From Vibrio crassostreae 9ZC13 (GTDB lineage: Bacteria > Pseudomonadota > Gammaproteobacteria > Enterobacterales > Vibrionaceae), in contig NZ_AJYZ02000042.1 in the NCBI RefSeq assembly GCF_000272045.2, positions 601,112-635,929 of the forward strand: a stretch of 34,818 bases of DNA. Reading direction: 5' to 3'. This document shows, piece after piece, positions 1-8,444 of the stretch. Both the position numbers and the translations under genes were made by a program. How positions within the stretch are numbered: position 1 is the stretch's first letter; every line of letters starts with the position of its first letter. Below the pieces are notes generated by a model, which was given only the letters and a program-made list of their open reading frames with translations, searched no databases and had not been told where the DNA came from.

Positions 1-265
1 AAAATAATCGGAACAACTAGCCAGCTTAGAAGAACGATAAACCTGATGTTCTATCGCTATTAACTATTAGAAGATCTATCGATCATTATCAGCATCGAAC
101 AATATCGTATAAGTAGAGTGACTGATCGCCCCCCTTCCCCTGAATGTTAAACGATGCAATAGAGTTGCTATATTTGATGGATCAAGGCCTTCAAACTAGA
201 GTTTAGGCTGACCAAAAGATCAGGCAATATCCTCGTATTCGATCCCTCTGCCGCTAAACCCCACT
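1..265. other. upstream intergenic stretch, no gene seen
   Basis: I see no convincing reading frame, RNA gene or strong hairpin here. It presumably carries the promoter of the FUSC gene that starts at 266, but I could not pick a convincing -35/-10 pair. The window edge cuts off whatever lies further upstream. Confidence 0.5.
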
Positions 266-1663
266 ATGCTACTCATTATAAAGTCACTGAGCACTCCAGC
301 CAAGAATGCCATAAAGGTTGCCCTAGCATTTTGTTTAGCTATCTACCTTGCGTTGTATTTTAACCTTGAGAAGCCTTACTGGGCGGCTATCGTGGTCAAT
401 ATATTGGCCATCACTGATACTATTACTGCTGGCAAGAAAAAAGGCATTCTCAGATTGTTGGGGACGCTTTGTGGCGCGTTTGTCGGGCTTTGGTTAATCG
501 CTGTTTTTGGGCAAGATCGATATTATTTTTTAGCAAACATCGCACTGTTACTCGCAATTTGTATATACATGGGTTCCGATCCGGTCATCGGCTATGCTTA
601 CATTACGGCATTTATTGTCTGCATCCTGCTGGCGATATCTGGCAGCTTTGATGGTGTAGCTACATTTAATATTGCGGTACTAAGGCTGCAAGAAACCCTG
701 CTTGGCTTCGTGGTCTATACGACCATCTATAGCGTGGTTTGGCCTGAGGATGATGACACACGCTTTAACAACGAAGTCAGTGTTGTTTTAGAGGCGATGT
801 CTCCCCTCATTCATTCACTCGCTTGCAATGACTCAGCGCAGCGTTTCCAGTTACACACGAGCTGCGAGTTAAATATTGAAAGCCCGACCTTCAAAGCGCT
901 GAACGATCTGATGCGACTGCCCGATTTGCATGGCCGTATGCCTGCCAGAAAGCAGTGGAAGCATCAACAGCAAACTCAAGCAATCTGGGTTGCCAAACAG
1001 TTACTGCAAAACGCCCATGATCAAGGGGTTGATCACAATGATTTTTCGATACTTAACCAGGCTATGGCTTTTATTGAAGCATCATCGGTTAATGTCGATT
1101 ACAAGCCCCCTTTTCCAGAGACAGTCAAACAATTCTACCAGGGTAACTTTAAGAAAAAGCGCTTATTTGCCCGATTACTTGACAACAGCCAGCAACGATT
1201 AAGCAATACGTTAGTCGGCACAATGAGCTTCATCTCAGCAATTCTAGTCTGGATATATCTACCAATATCATCGGGAAGTCTGTTCATCATTAACAGTGCC
1301 ATTTGCGCCTTGATATTAAGCAACATGCCTAGGCAAATGATAAAGCACTGGACCATTGGCTACTTAGCCTTTGGGTCACTGTTCCTCATTCAGTATGTTC
1401 TGCTGTTACCTTCGATGACCGAAGTATGGCAATTAATGGCATTTTACTTTGTTAATGTCTTTACGGTGTATCGCCTGTTCGCTGGTAATCAGTGGATGGT
1501 CTATCGAGTTCTCGGGGGCAACCTATTAGTAATGATTACCATGAGCGCAACGCAACTTGTGCCTGTTTATGACGTCACTACCCCTTTGAACCTACTCATT
1601 TATATGATGGTTGCACTGGCTTTCATCCGCTTTTACACCCGCTTAATACACCGTAAAAGTTAA
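266..1663 (+). CDS. FUSC-family inner-membrane protein (aromatic acid/fusaric acid exporter-like)
   Basis: This 465-residue protein has two hydrophobic blocks, roughly residues 12-160 and 310-460, separated by a soluble cytoplasmic region. That is the membrane-soluble-membrane plan of FUSC/AaeB-like proteins. The N-terminal block contains the family-like stretch EKPYWAAIVVN followed by a GKKKGILRLLGT segment. FUSC proteins such as E. coli AaeB export aromatic carboxylic acids, usually together with a periplasmic adaptor, but no adaptor gene lies in the window. At 465 residues it is clearly shorter than AaeB (about 655), mainly because the soluble domain is short. The ATG at 266 has no good Shine-Dalgarno sequence, so the start is uncertain. 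The isochorismatase-fold gene follows after 40 nt and is probably cotranscribed. The substrate is unknown. Confidence 0.75.
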   Translation: MLLIIKSLSTPAKNAIKVALAFCLAIYLALYFNLEKPYWAAIVVNILAITDTITAGKKKGILRLLGTLCGAFVGLWLIAVFGQDRYYFLANIALLLAICIYMGSDPVIGYAYITAFIVCILLAISGSFDGVATFNIAVLRLQETLLGFVVYTTIYSVVWPEDDDTRFNNEVSVVLEAMSPLIHSLACNDSAQRFQLHTSCELNIESPTFKALNDLMRLPDLHGRMPARKQWKHQQQTQAIWVAKQLLQNAHDQGVDHNDFSILNQAMAFIEASSVNVDYKPPFPETVKQFYQGNFKKKRLFARLLDNSQQRLSNTLVGTMSFISAILVWIYLPISSGSLFIINSAICALILSNMPRQMIKHWTIGYLAFGSLFLIQYVLLLPSMTEVWQLMAFYFVNVFTVYRLFAGNQWMVYRVLGGNLLVMITMSATQLVPVYDVTTPLNLLIYMMVALAFIRFYTRLIHRKS

Positions 1664-1703
1664 CCACTATAACCTCACACAAAGACCACTAAGGCATAAA
1701 GTA

Positions 1704-2243
1704 ATGAAAATGAGTAAATGCTCTGCGCTTGTCGTTATCGACCTGCAACAAGGTATCGTTGATCAATTACCGGAAACCGTGTCCCGACCGATCATAGAGA
1801 ATAGCCTTGCTCTCTGCGATGCATTTGATGATGCTGATTTACCCGTAATTATTGTTAATGTAGCCGGTCGTCCACAAGGCCGAACGGAACTGCAAAATAA
1901 AGCGGCTCAGCCTGACGCATCAAAGATCGTATGGGGAGAGGTCATCGAAAGCCTGCGCCTAAACCCTAATTATCGCTATCTAACCAAATATTCCTGGGGT
2001 GCATTTACCAACACAGATTTGCAGAAGCAGCTTTGTGAGCAAGGTATTACGGATATTTATCTGACCGGGGTAGCAACAAGTATTGGGGTCGAATCAACGG
2101 CTAGACAAGCATTTGAACTGGGTTATAACGTGGTGATTGTCGAAGATGCGATTGCAGATATGAACCCGATGAACCACCAGCACAGCTGCCAAAATATATT
2201 CCCAAAACTCAGTGTTTTAGCAAAAGCTCAAGACTTGCTATAA
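1704..2243 (+). CDS. isochorismatase-fold hydrolase-like protein lacking the nucleophilic cysteine
   Basis: This 179-residue protein has the isochorismatase-like alpha/beta fold. VVIDLQQG near the N-terminus supplies the conserved Asp13, TKYSWGAF supplies Lys95, and TGVATSIGVESTARQA is the nucleophile-loop motif. In cysteine hydrolases of this superfamily (nicotinamidase, N-carbamoylsarcosine amidase) the loop carries Cys. Here the equivalent position is Gly128, as in EntB/PhzD-type isochorismatases, which act without a thiol. It may therefore hydrolyse an enol ether or have another non-thiol chemistry; the substrate cannot be read from sequence. It has no signal peptide and is probably cytoplasmic. 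An AAGG ten bases before the ATG supports this start. It follows the FUSC gene by 40 nt, suggesting a two-gene operon in which hydrolysis and export of an aromatic compound are linked (inference). Confidence 0.8.
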   Translation: MKMSKCSALVVIDLQQGIVDQLPETVSRPIIENSLALCDAFDDADLPVIIVNVAGRPQGRTELQNKAAQPDASKIVWGEVIESLRLNPNYRYLTKYSWGAFTNTDLQKQLCEQGITDIYLTGVATSIGVESTARQAFELGYNVVIVEDAIADMNPMNHQHSCQNIFPKLSVLAKAQDLL

Positions 2244-2280
2244 CTGTCTCGTCCTAAAATACGTTGACCGTATTTTCATT

Positions 2281-2318
2281 AAACAATAAAAAGCCGACAG
2301 CGAATTAAGCTGTCGGCT
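2281..2318 (-). terminator. intrinsic terminator of gltX, possibly bidirectional
   Basis: A 10-bp perfect stem (AGCCGACAGC at 2292-2301 paired with 2309-2318, 7-nt loop) is followed on the minus strand by a T-rich run (TTTTATTGTTT). It lies between the convergent isochorismatase-like gene and gltX and may also stop plus-strand transcription. Confidence 0.85.
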
Positions 2319-2368
2319 GATGATCGTTCTATCTCAAGTACATTCTATCTCAAACAAGAGAAATAGGA

Positions 2369-3796
2369 TTAAGCGTTAGCTTCACGCTCAGCGATGAACT
2401 CAAGAGCCATCTTGATACGAGCGATTACGCGCTCTTTACCAACAAGCTCCATCACAGCATCAACAGAAGGAGACTGACCACCGCCTGTTACTGCTACACG
2501 AAGTGGCATACCGATTTTACCCATGCCGATCTCTAGCTCTTCACATACAGCTGCAATTACACCATCTTTGATGTTTGCAGTAGTGAAATCTTCAAGTGCT
2601 TCAACCTTAGCAAGAGCAAGCTCTAGTGGGCCTTTAGCAACACCACGTAGGTGCTTCTTCGCTGCACCAGCTTCAAACTCAGAGAAATCTTCGTAGAAGT
2701 AACGAGATTGCTCAGCAAGTTCGATAAGCGTGTTACAACGCTCGCCAACTAGCTTGATCACTTCAGTGATAGCTGGGCCATTTGTTGTATCGATCTTCTG
2801 TGCGTCTAGGTGCCATTGCAGGTATTTAGCAACGTACTCAGGCTCAGAAGTCTTGATGTAGTGGTTGTTCAACCAAAGTAGCTTATCAGTGTTGAATGCA
2901 GAAGCAGACTTGCTGATAGCCTTCAGGCTGAAGAATTCAATCATCTCTTCTTGAGAGAAGATCTCTTGGTCACCGTGAGACCAGCCTAAACGAACTAGGT
3001 AGTTGTTTAGTGCATTTGGTAGGTAACCTTCGTCGCGGTATTGCATTACAGAAACAGCACCGTGACGCTTAGAAAGTTTCGCACCGTCATCACCAAGAAT
3101 CATTGCACAGTGAGCGAAAGTTGGAACTGGCGCGCCTAGTGCTTCATAGATGTTGATTTGACGAGGTGTGTTGTTGATGTGGTCTTCACCACGAACAACG
3201 TGTGTAATACCCATATCCCAGTCATCCACTACAACTACGAAGTTGTATGTTGGTGCACCGTCTGTACGACGAATGATTAGGTCATCAAGTTGGCTGTTCG
3301 CGATTTCAATGCGACCACGGATTTGGTCATCAAATACTACGCTGCCTTCTTTAGGGTTACGGAAACGGATAACGCATGCATCACCTTCTTTTGCTGCTTC
3401 GTTTGCTGCAACAATTTTAGGGTGGTTAGCATCGTAACGAGCCATCTCTTTGTTTTCTTCTTGCTCTGCACGAATTTCATCAAGCAGTTCTTTAGACGCG
3501 TAGCATTTGAATGCTTTGTCTTCAGCAAGTAGCTTATCAACCATTTCGTTGTAACGGTCAAAACGCTTAGATTGGTAGTAAGGACCTTCATCCCATTCCA
3601 TACCCATCCATTGCATGCCTTCTAGAATTGCATCAACCGCTTCTTGAGAGTTACGCTCAAGGTCCGTGTCTTCGATACGTAGAACGAATTCACCACCTTG
3701 GTTCTTAGCGAATAGCCAAGAGTAAAGTGCAGTACGTGCACCACCAACGTGAAGATAGCCAGTTGGGCTAGGAGCAAAACGAGTTTTAACCGTCAT
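2369..3796 (-). CDS. gltX: glutamyl-tRNA synthetase
   Basis: This 475-residue class I aminoacyl-tRNA synthetase charges tRNA-Glu with glutamate in the cytoplasm. The HIGH-type signature APSPTGYLHVGG lies at residues 8-19. The KMSKS-type loop is KLSKR at 240-244, within GDDGAKLSKRHG. Length matches E. coli GltX (471). In E. coli the connective-peptide zinc site uses Cys98, Cys100, Cys125 and His127. Here only Cys98 is kept (KCYAS at 97-101) and the later segment reads YDANHP, so the zinc site looks lost. The ATG at 3796 fits the family N-terminus. It is monocistronic between a terminator at 2281-2318 and the divergent copA promoter region. Glutamyl-tRNA is also the substrate of HemA, encoded further right in the window. 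Confidence 0.97.
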   Translation of the reverse strand: MTVKTRFAPSPTGYLHVGGARTALYSWLFAKNQGGEFVLRIEDTDLERNSQEAVDAILEGMQWMGMEWDEGPYYQSKRFDRYNEMVDKLLAEDKAFKCYASKELLDEIRAEQEENKEMARYDANHPKIVAANEAAKEGDACVIRFRNPKEGSVVFDDQIRGRIEIANSQLDDLIIRRTDGAPTYNFVVVVDDWDMGITHVVRGEDHINNTPRQINIYEALGAPVPTFAHCAMILGDDGAKLSKRHGAVSVMQYRDEGYLPNALNNYLVRLGWSHGDQEIFSQEEMIEFFSLKAISKSASAFNTDKLLWLNNHYIKTSEPEYVAKYLQWHLDAQKIDTTNGPAITEVIKLVGERCNTLIELAEQSRYFYEDFSEFEAGAAKKHLRGVAKGPLELALAKVEALEDFTTANIKDGVIAAVCEELEIGMGKIGMPLRVAVTGGGQSPSVDAVMELVGKERVIARIKMALEFIAEREANA

Positions 3797-4159
3797 TTAA
3801 ATACCTTGATTATGTAGGTGATTCTTTTAGTGCTCGCCATTACAAGGCCTGCAATAGTCAAACATCACTAAATTTTGGGCGCTATTTTATCACCACCGCT
3901 TAAATCTACAATCAGTAGTGAATGATTAATGCGCTGTTGTTGTACGAAAGCCGTTATTGAAAGGCCAATTACGCCCTTAAAGTCGTAAATAGATAGTCTT
4001 AGCAAGTAGATTATAGCCGCACATTCTTAATTTCCCTCTTCCATTCCAAACTGAAACCACCAGCTAGCACTCCACCAAGATCAAATTCTTGAATTTATGT
4101 TTGACCTTACCCTTACGGGAAGGTTTATGTTAGGCGTAGATGAGAATTGGAGTATCGAT
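3797..4159. other. divergent gltX/copA intergenic region
   Basis: These 363 bases hold the gltX promoter on the minus strand (not resolved) and, at the right end, the CueR-type copA promoter listed separately. I see no other gene. Confidence 0.6.
4101..4131 (+). promoter_or_regulatory. CueR-type copper-responsive promoter/operator of copA
   Basis: TTGACC (-35, 4101-4106) and TATGTT (-10, 4126-4131) are separated by 19 bp, the over-long spacer typical of MerR-family promoters. Within it is the dyad ACCTTAC-N7-GGAAGGT (4104-4124), matching the CueR operator half-sites ACCTTCC/GGAAGGT in 13 of 14 positions. Known CueR promoters of copA and cueO have the same layout. Transcription should start near 4138. 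No cueR gene is in the window. Confidence 0.9.
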
Positions 4160-6901
4160 ATGAACTACTACACAACGGCGCTCAACGGCCTAAATTGCAT
4201 GGGTTGCGCGAAGAAAGTTCGCACACTGTTTAGCGATCTCGACAGCACGATGATTAATGACATATCGCCGACCTACATCGATATTTCGACTCCATTTAGT
4301 TACATTCAGCTCAACGAACAGTTAGCAACGCTTGGCTATTCTATGGGTAATCAGCTGCACCTTTCGCTATCCGGTCTGAGTTGCGGCAAGTGTGTGAGCA
4401 AACTGACTAAAGCGCTTGAACAAACTGAGCAAGCCTTAAACCTAGAAGTCAGCAAACAGGAATTATCACTGGTTACTCTGCTTTCTGAGTCTGAGGTGAT
4501 TAAGCTGGTCGAAAGCCTGGGTTACCACGCAGCTCCCTACTCAGAAACGAATGACCTTTCATCGAGTTCAGATTTAGAAGACGAACAAGCAGATAAAAAG
4601 AGTGAAGATAAAACCGCAGCTAGCCAATATACCTATCACCTTGTTCTTGAGGGGATGACTTGTGCGAGTTGTGTCTCTTCGGTAGAGAAAGCACTGAAAA
4701 AGAATGAGTTTGTCGACCAAGCTCAGATCAACCTTGCCGAACAAACTGCCTTGGTTTTCACCTCCAAAACACGTGATCTCATTGAAAACAAGCTCATCGA
4801 ATCAGTCAAAGCTGCGGGGTATGGCGCCGAGTTTGTTGATGATGCGGCAACACAACAACAAAAACAGCAAGAGCAACAACTTCGCACTCAACAGGCCTTC
4901 CTAAAAAATTCAGTGGGTGCGCTACTGCTTGGGGCACCGCTAATGGCATGGGGCGTGTTCGGCGGCAGCATGACCATTGCCACATTTAACGATCAACTGG
5001 CTTGGGGCTTGGTTGGTGTCGTTTGTTTGATACTGCTTGCTACCTCAGGTCGTAGCTTCTTCACGAATGCTTGGCAGTCTCTCATGTATAAGCGCGCGAC
5101 CATGGATACCTTAGTCGCTCTAGGTACAGGCGCAGCATGGTTCTATTCAATGTTGGTTGTGCTGATTCCATCATGGTTTCCAGAACCATCTCGCCATGTC
5201 TACTTTGAAGCAAGCGCAATGATCGTTGGCTTAATTTCTTTGGGTCATTACATCGAAGCCAAAGCCAAAGCGCGTACCACAAAATCTTTACAGGCATTGA
5301 TTAACTTACAGCCTCAAAAAGCGGTGGTTATTGTCGATGGCAAAGAACAAACCATCGCAGTAGAAGCGATTCAGGTAGGCATGCAGGTACGAGTAAAACC
5401 CGGAGAAAAAGTACCGGTTGATGGTGTCGTAGTCTCAGGTGAATCTTATATCGATGAGTCGATGCTGACCGGTGAACCACTGCCCAACGTCAAAACAATA
5501 AATGATGGCGTTTCTGCGGGCACTATTAATGGGGATGGTAGTTTAATTATTGAAGCGACTGGGATTGGATCAAGCACCATGCTGGCTCGGATCATTCAAA
5601 TGGTTCGCCAAGCGCAAAGCAGTAAACCAGCAATCGCCAAGCTTGCCGATTCTATCTCAGCCGTTTTTGTTCCGGTTGTGGTCGCAATCGCAGTTGCTGC
5701 CGCCTTAGTTTGGTTTTTTGTTGGCCCACAACCAAGCGCCAGTTACATGTTAGTGGTATCAACCACAGTGCTGATCATCGCTTGTCCATGTGCCTTAGGC
5801 CTTGCGACACCACTTTCAATTACTGTCGGCGTTGGCAAAGCCGCTGAGTTTGGCGTTCTGATCAAAGATGCCGATGTGTTGCAATCTGCAAGCAAAATTG
5901 ATGCTGTCGTGTTTGATAAAACAGGCACATTAACCCAAGGTAAGCCAACCGTTCAGCAAGCCTTTTATGGCGATTTATCAGAACAAGAATTACTGGCTTG
6001 TGCTTATTCAGTAGAAGTAGGATCTGAGCACCCACTTGCCAAAGCCGTTTGCCAATATGCAGAGAGCTTGGAAGTTTCAGTACTCCGACACAGCGAATTT
6101 GAAAACCAACGAGGGCTTGGGGTTCAAGTAACAATTAACGGCAAGAAAGTGCAAGTTGGCTCGCTTAAGTACCTCACCCAATTAGGTATCAATACAGAGG
6201 TTGGCGCGGATTTCATCGAGCTTTGCCGCTCGCAAGCGTGGACGCCTATTTTCATTGCGATTGACCAAAAACTGGAAGGCATATTGGGCATTTCAGACGC
6301 GTTAAAAATAGATAGCAAACAGGCGATAGCTCAACTAAAATCCGCCGGAATTCACACTGTGCTATTAACGGGCGACAACGACTCTGTAGCTCAAGCGATA
6401 GGTAAAAACGTCGGTATCGACGAAGTGATTTCAGAAGTGCTTCCAGAGCAGAAAGCTCAACACATTGTTCAGCTGCAACAGCAATATAAGAGTGTTGCCA
6501 TGGTCGGAGACGGTATTAACGACGCGCCTGCACTTGCTCAAGCAGATATAGGCATAGCAATGGGTAGCGGCAGCGATGTGGCGATTGAAAGTGCGCAAAT
6601 GACACTACTCAACTCGTCGCCATTATCTGTCAGTAACGCGATTGAGCTTTCCCAAGCGACCGTGAGAAACATGAAGCAAAACCTGTTTGGTGCCTTTATC
6701 TATAATTCACTTGGTATTCCAATTGCGGCTGGTGTGCTCTACCCATTCTTTGGATTTTTACTTAGCCCTGTCGTTGCAGGCGCTGCGATGGCGATGTCAT
6801 CAATCACCGTAGTCAGCAATGCCAACAGATTAAGACTGTTCAAACCCACTCATTCTAATATCAACAAAAACCATATTCATGAGGTTAACCATGATTCGTA
6901 A
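4160..6901 (+). CDS. copA: P1B-type Cu(I)-exporting ATPase CopA
   Basis: This 913-residue inner-membrane pump exports Cu(I) from the cytoplasm. There are three N-terminal heavy-metal-associated segments, with CxxC at Cys13/16, Cys75/78 and Cys168/171; E. coli CopA has two. After the linker come the transmembrane helices, the TGE actuator motif (TGEP near 437-440), the CPC metal-transport motif at 542-544, the phosphorylation motif DKTGT at 586-590, the SEHP motif at 622-625 and GDGIND near 783-788. I chose the ATG at 4160, not an in-frame ATG at 4097. The upstream ATG overlaps the CueR -35 element, so it lies before the predicted transcription start. The 4160 ATG has GGAG seven bases upstream. 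The stop overlaps copG, so the two genes are translationally coupled. Confidence 0.96.
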   Translation: MNYYTTALNGLNCMGCAKKVRTLFSDLDSTMINDISPTYIDISTPFSYIQLNEQLATLGYSMGNQLHLSLSGLSCGKCVSKLTKALEQTEQALNLEVSKQELSLVTLLSESEVIKLVESLGYHAAPYSETNDLSSSSDLEDEQADKKSEDKTAASQYTYHLVLEGMTCASCVSSVEKALKKNEFVDQAQINLAEQTALVFTSKTRDLIENKLIESVKAAGYGAEFVDDAATQQQKQQEQQLRTQQAFLKNSVGALLLGAPLMAWGVFGGSMTIATFNDQLAWGLVGVVCLILLATSGRSFFTNAWQSLMYKRATMDTLVALGTGAAWFYSMLVVLIPSWFPEPSRHVYFEASAMIVGLISLGHYIEAKAKARTTKSLQALINLQPQKAVVIVDGKEQTIAVEAIQVGMQVRVKPGEKVPVDGVVVSGESYIDESMLTGEPLPNVKTINDGVSAGTINGDGSLIIEATGIGSSTMLARIIQMVRQAQSSKPAIAKLADSISAVFVPVVVAIAVAAALVWFFVGPQPSASYMLVVSTTVLIIACPCALGLATPLSITVGVGKAAEFGVLIKDADVLQSASKIDAVVFDKTGTLTQGKPTVQQAFYGDLSEQELLACAYSVEVGSEHPLAKAVCQYAESLEVSVLRHSEFENQRGLGVQVTINGKKVQVGSLKYLTQLGINTEVGADFIELCRSQAWTPIFIAIDQKLEGILGISDALKIDSKQAIAQLKSAGIHTVLLTGDNDSVAQAIGKNVGIDEVISEVLPEQKAQHIVQLQQQYKSVAMVGDGINDAPALAQADIGIAMGSGSDVAIESAQMTLLNSSPLSVSNAIELSQATVRNMKQNLFGAFIYNSLGIPIAAGVLYPFFGFLLSPVVAGAAMAMSSITVVSNANRLRLFKPTHSNINKNHIHEVNHDS

Positions 6902-7331
6902 AATTATGACTCTTACTGCACTCGCTGCAATCTCAGGACAAGCTTTAGCTACTGATGTTCTAAACCACAAATCTCCATACTGCGGCTGCTGCACAGAATG
7001 GACAGAACATATGCGAGATGCTGGGTTCGATGTTACTGAGAAGCTCCACGATGATATGAACCCAATCAAGCAGAAACTAGGGATAACACAAGAGCTAGCC
7101 TCTTGCCACACTGCAGAGATCGACGGATACGTATTTGAAGGACACATTCCAGCAGATGACATTAAAGCCTTTCTAGAAAACCCACCACGTAATGCGATTG
7201 GTTTAGCGGTTCCGGGTATGCCAATGGGTTCGCCAGGCATGGAATATGGCGATAAGAAAGACGAGTATTCTGTGTATGCGTTTAATGAAAAAGGTCAGGT
7301 GTTTGAATACCGTCACTACAACGGGAAATAG
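6891..7331 (+). CDS. copG: periplasmic copper-resistance protein CopG (DUF411 family)
   Basis: This 146-residue exported protein begins with signal peptide MIRKIMTLTALAAISGQALA, probably cleaved before TDVL. The mature part carries SPYCGCCTEW, then SCHTAEIDGYVFEGHIP, then the methionine-rich AVPGMPMGSPGME. These are the metal-binding blocks of DUF411, whose Pseudomonas and Vibrio members (CopG) bind copper through Cys, His and Met. It likely handles Cu in the periplasm after CopA export. The start at 6891 has GAGGT five bases upstream. A longer in-frame ATG at 6879 overlaps that ribosome-binding site. The gene overlaps the copA end by 11 bp and would share its CueR-controlled transcript. Confidence 0.9.
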   Translation: MIRKIMTLTALAAISGQALATDVLNHKSPYCGCCTEWTEHMRDAGFDVTEKLHDDMNPIKQKLGITQELASCHTAEIDGYVFEGHIPADDIKAFLENPPRNAIGLAVPGMPMGSPGMEYGDKKDEYSVYAFNEKGQVFEYRHYNGK

Positions 7332-7377
7332 AACCTAAACAGACCAACACACAGCAATAAAAAGAAGTCATAAAAAT

Positions 7378-7437
7378 AGAGCCTAGCATTCAGTAAACCC
7401 AAGACTGTGGTTTACTTGCTAGGCTCTTTGCTTTTGG
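7378..7437 (+). terminator. two-tier intrinsic terminator of copA-copG
   Basis: An 11-bp outer stem (AGAGCCTAGCA 7378-7388 with 7417-7427) encloses a second 7-bp stem (GTAAACC 7393-7399 with 7409-7415) and is followed by TTGCTTTT. The opposite strand continues into TATTTTTATG, so it may also end the convergent porin transcript. Confidence 0.8.
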
Positions 7438-7592
7438 ACAGTAAAGCAAATCTTGTCGCGGCACCAACCGGGCTGTTAGTACCGCTATGTTCCCCTCGCT
7501 AATTAGCTAGCAAGCTATTTAGCAAAAAGATATTTAGCGAAGAAGCTCACTCGGCTAATAATCTAATAGACTAAGCAACCAAGCGAATCAGC

Positions 7593-8285
7593 TTAGAAGC
7601 CGTAAGAAGCACCGAATACGAATGCGTTGTTCTGCTTAGAATCGCCGTTTGCGAAATCTACACCGTTAGCTTGGCTACGGAATTCAAAGTAAGGTTGAAC
7701 ACCTTGACGAGTCCATGTTGCACGTAACTCGTGGTCCATCGCTTCAGCATCAATCATGTATACGTTGTTGTAGCTAAGCGCTAGGTCAGCATTCACTGTG
7801 TAAGCAATGCGGTTATCCATGCGGTAGTCTGTGTCAGCATTAGCTGAAGTATCATCGATGTGTGCACGAGTACGGTTACTAATAGAGATGCCGTTGTCGA
7901 AGTTGTAACCGATCTTAACTAGTGGACGGAACTGAATGCTTTCGCCTGCAGAGAATAGGTGTTGGTAACCCGCAGCAACCCATAGGTTGTCAGTGATGTT
8001 GAAAGATTGCTCACCACCTACAGTGATGCCTGGAGTAGTATTACCTGCACCGCCATTTTCAGATTCAAGTTTGCCCAGTTGGATACCATCAAACTCAGAA
8101 TAAACCGTGAAGCCGCCTAGAGAGTTGTCAAACGTGTGACCAGCTTCTAGCGTAGAAGTCATGTCAGAACCGTGGATACGGCCATCGTCATGAATTTGGA
8201 TGTTACCCGTTACGTAAGAAGAACCAGCAAAAGCACTAGAAGCGAAAGCAAGAGAAAGAGCACTTAGAGCGATAATTTTTTTCAT
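7593..8285 (-). CDS. KdgM-family small outer-membrane porin
   Basis: This 230-residue protein has a clear signal peptide, MKKIIALSALSLAFASSAFA, and a mature part made of short alternating hydrophobic strands. It ends in SYGF with a terminal aromatic residue, the outer-membrane beta-barrel signature. Size and pattern fit the KdgM/NanC family of 12-stranded acidic-oligosaccharide porins. The substrate here is unknown. KdgM takes oligogalacturonates and NanC takes sialic acid, while the neighbour here is a chitobiase. The reading frame is open to 8336, but the ATG at 8285 directly starts the signal peptide and has AAGG nine bases upstream. A CRP-like palindrome lies about 145 nt upstream, suggesting catabolite control. 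It is probably transcribed alone, because the chitobiase upstream has its own terminator. Confidence 0.78.
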   Translation of the reverse strand: MKKIIALSALSLAFASSAFAGSSYVTGNIQIHDDGRIHGSDMTSTLEAGHTFDNSLGGFTVYSEFDGIQLGKLESENGGAGNTTPGITVGGEQSFNITDNLWVAAGYQHLFSAGESIQFRPLVKIGYNFDNGISISNRTRAHIDDTSANADTDYRMDNRIAYTVNADLALSYNNVYMIDAEAMDHELRATWTRQGVQPYFEFRSQANGVDFANGDSKQNNAFVFGASYGF

Positions 8286-8428
8286 AGTAAACTGCCTTAG
8301 TTTAATTTTTTCAGCGGCACATCTTCGGTACATCATTCACCTTCACCGCTTGAGTAGTTGGTAGCCTCCCTGGCATGAAATCTATGTTGCTCGAATTAAT
8401 TCGCGTTTAAAAATAAAAGGGACAGCAG

Positions 8429-8444
8429 AGTGATCCCTCTCACT
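8429..8444 (-). promoter_or_regulatory. CRP-like binding site upstream of the KdgM-family porin
   Basis: AGTGA-N6-TCACT is a perfectly symmetric GTGA-N6-TCAC core, as in CRP-cAMP operators (consensus TGTGA-N6-TCACA). It lies about 145 bp before the porin ATG, a plausible activation distance with a long leader. No clear -10 element was found, so promoter class is open. Confidence 0.6.

Noticed and set aside
4097..4159. 21-residue N-terminal extension of CopA
   Set aside because: It overlaps the CueR promoter and has no ribosome-binding site; the family start is at 4160.
8392..8403. 12-bp palindrome CGAATTAATTCG as a NagC or KdgR operator
   Set aside because: It is a real palindrome but does not fit either consensus well enough to name a regulator, so it is only noted in the intergenic entry.
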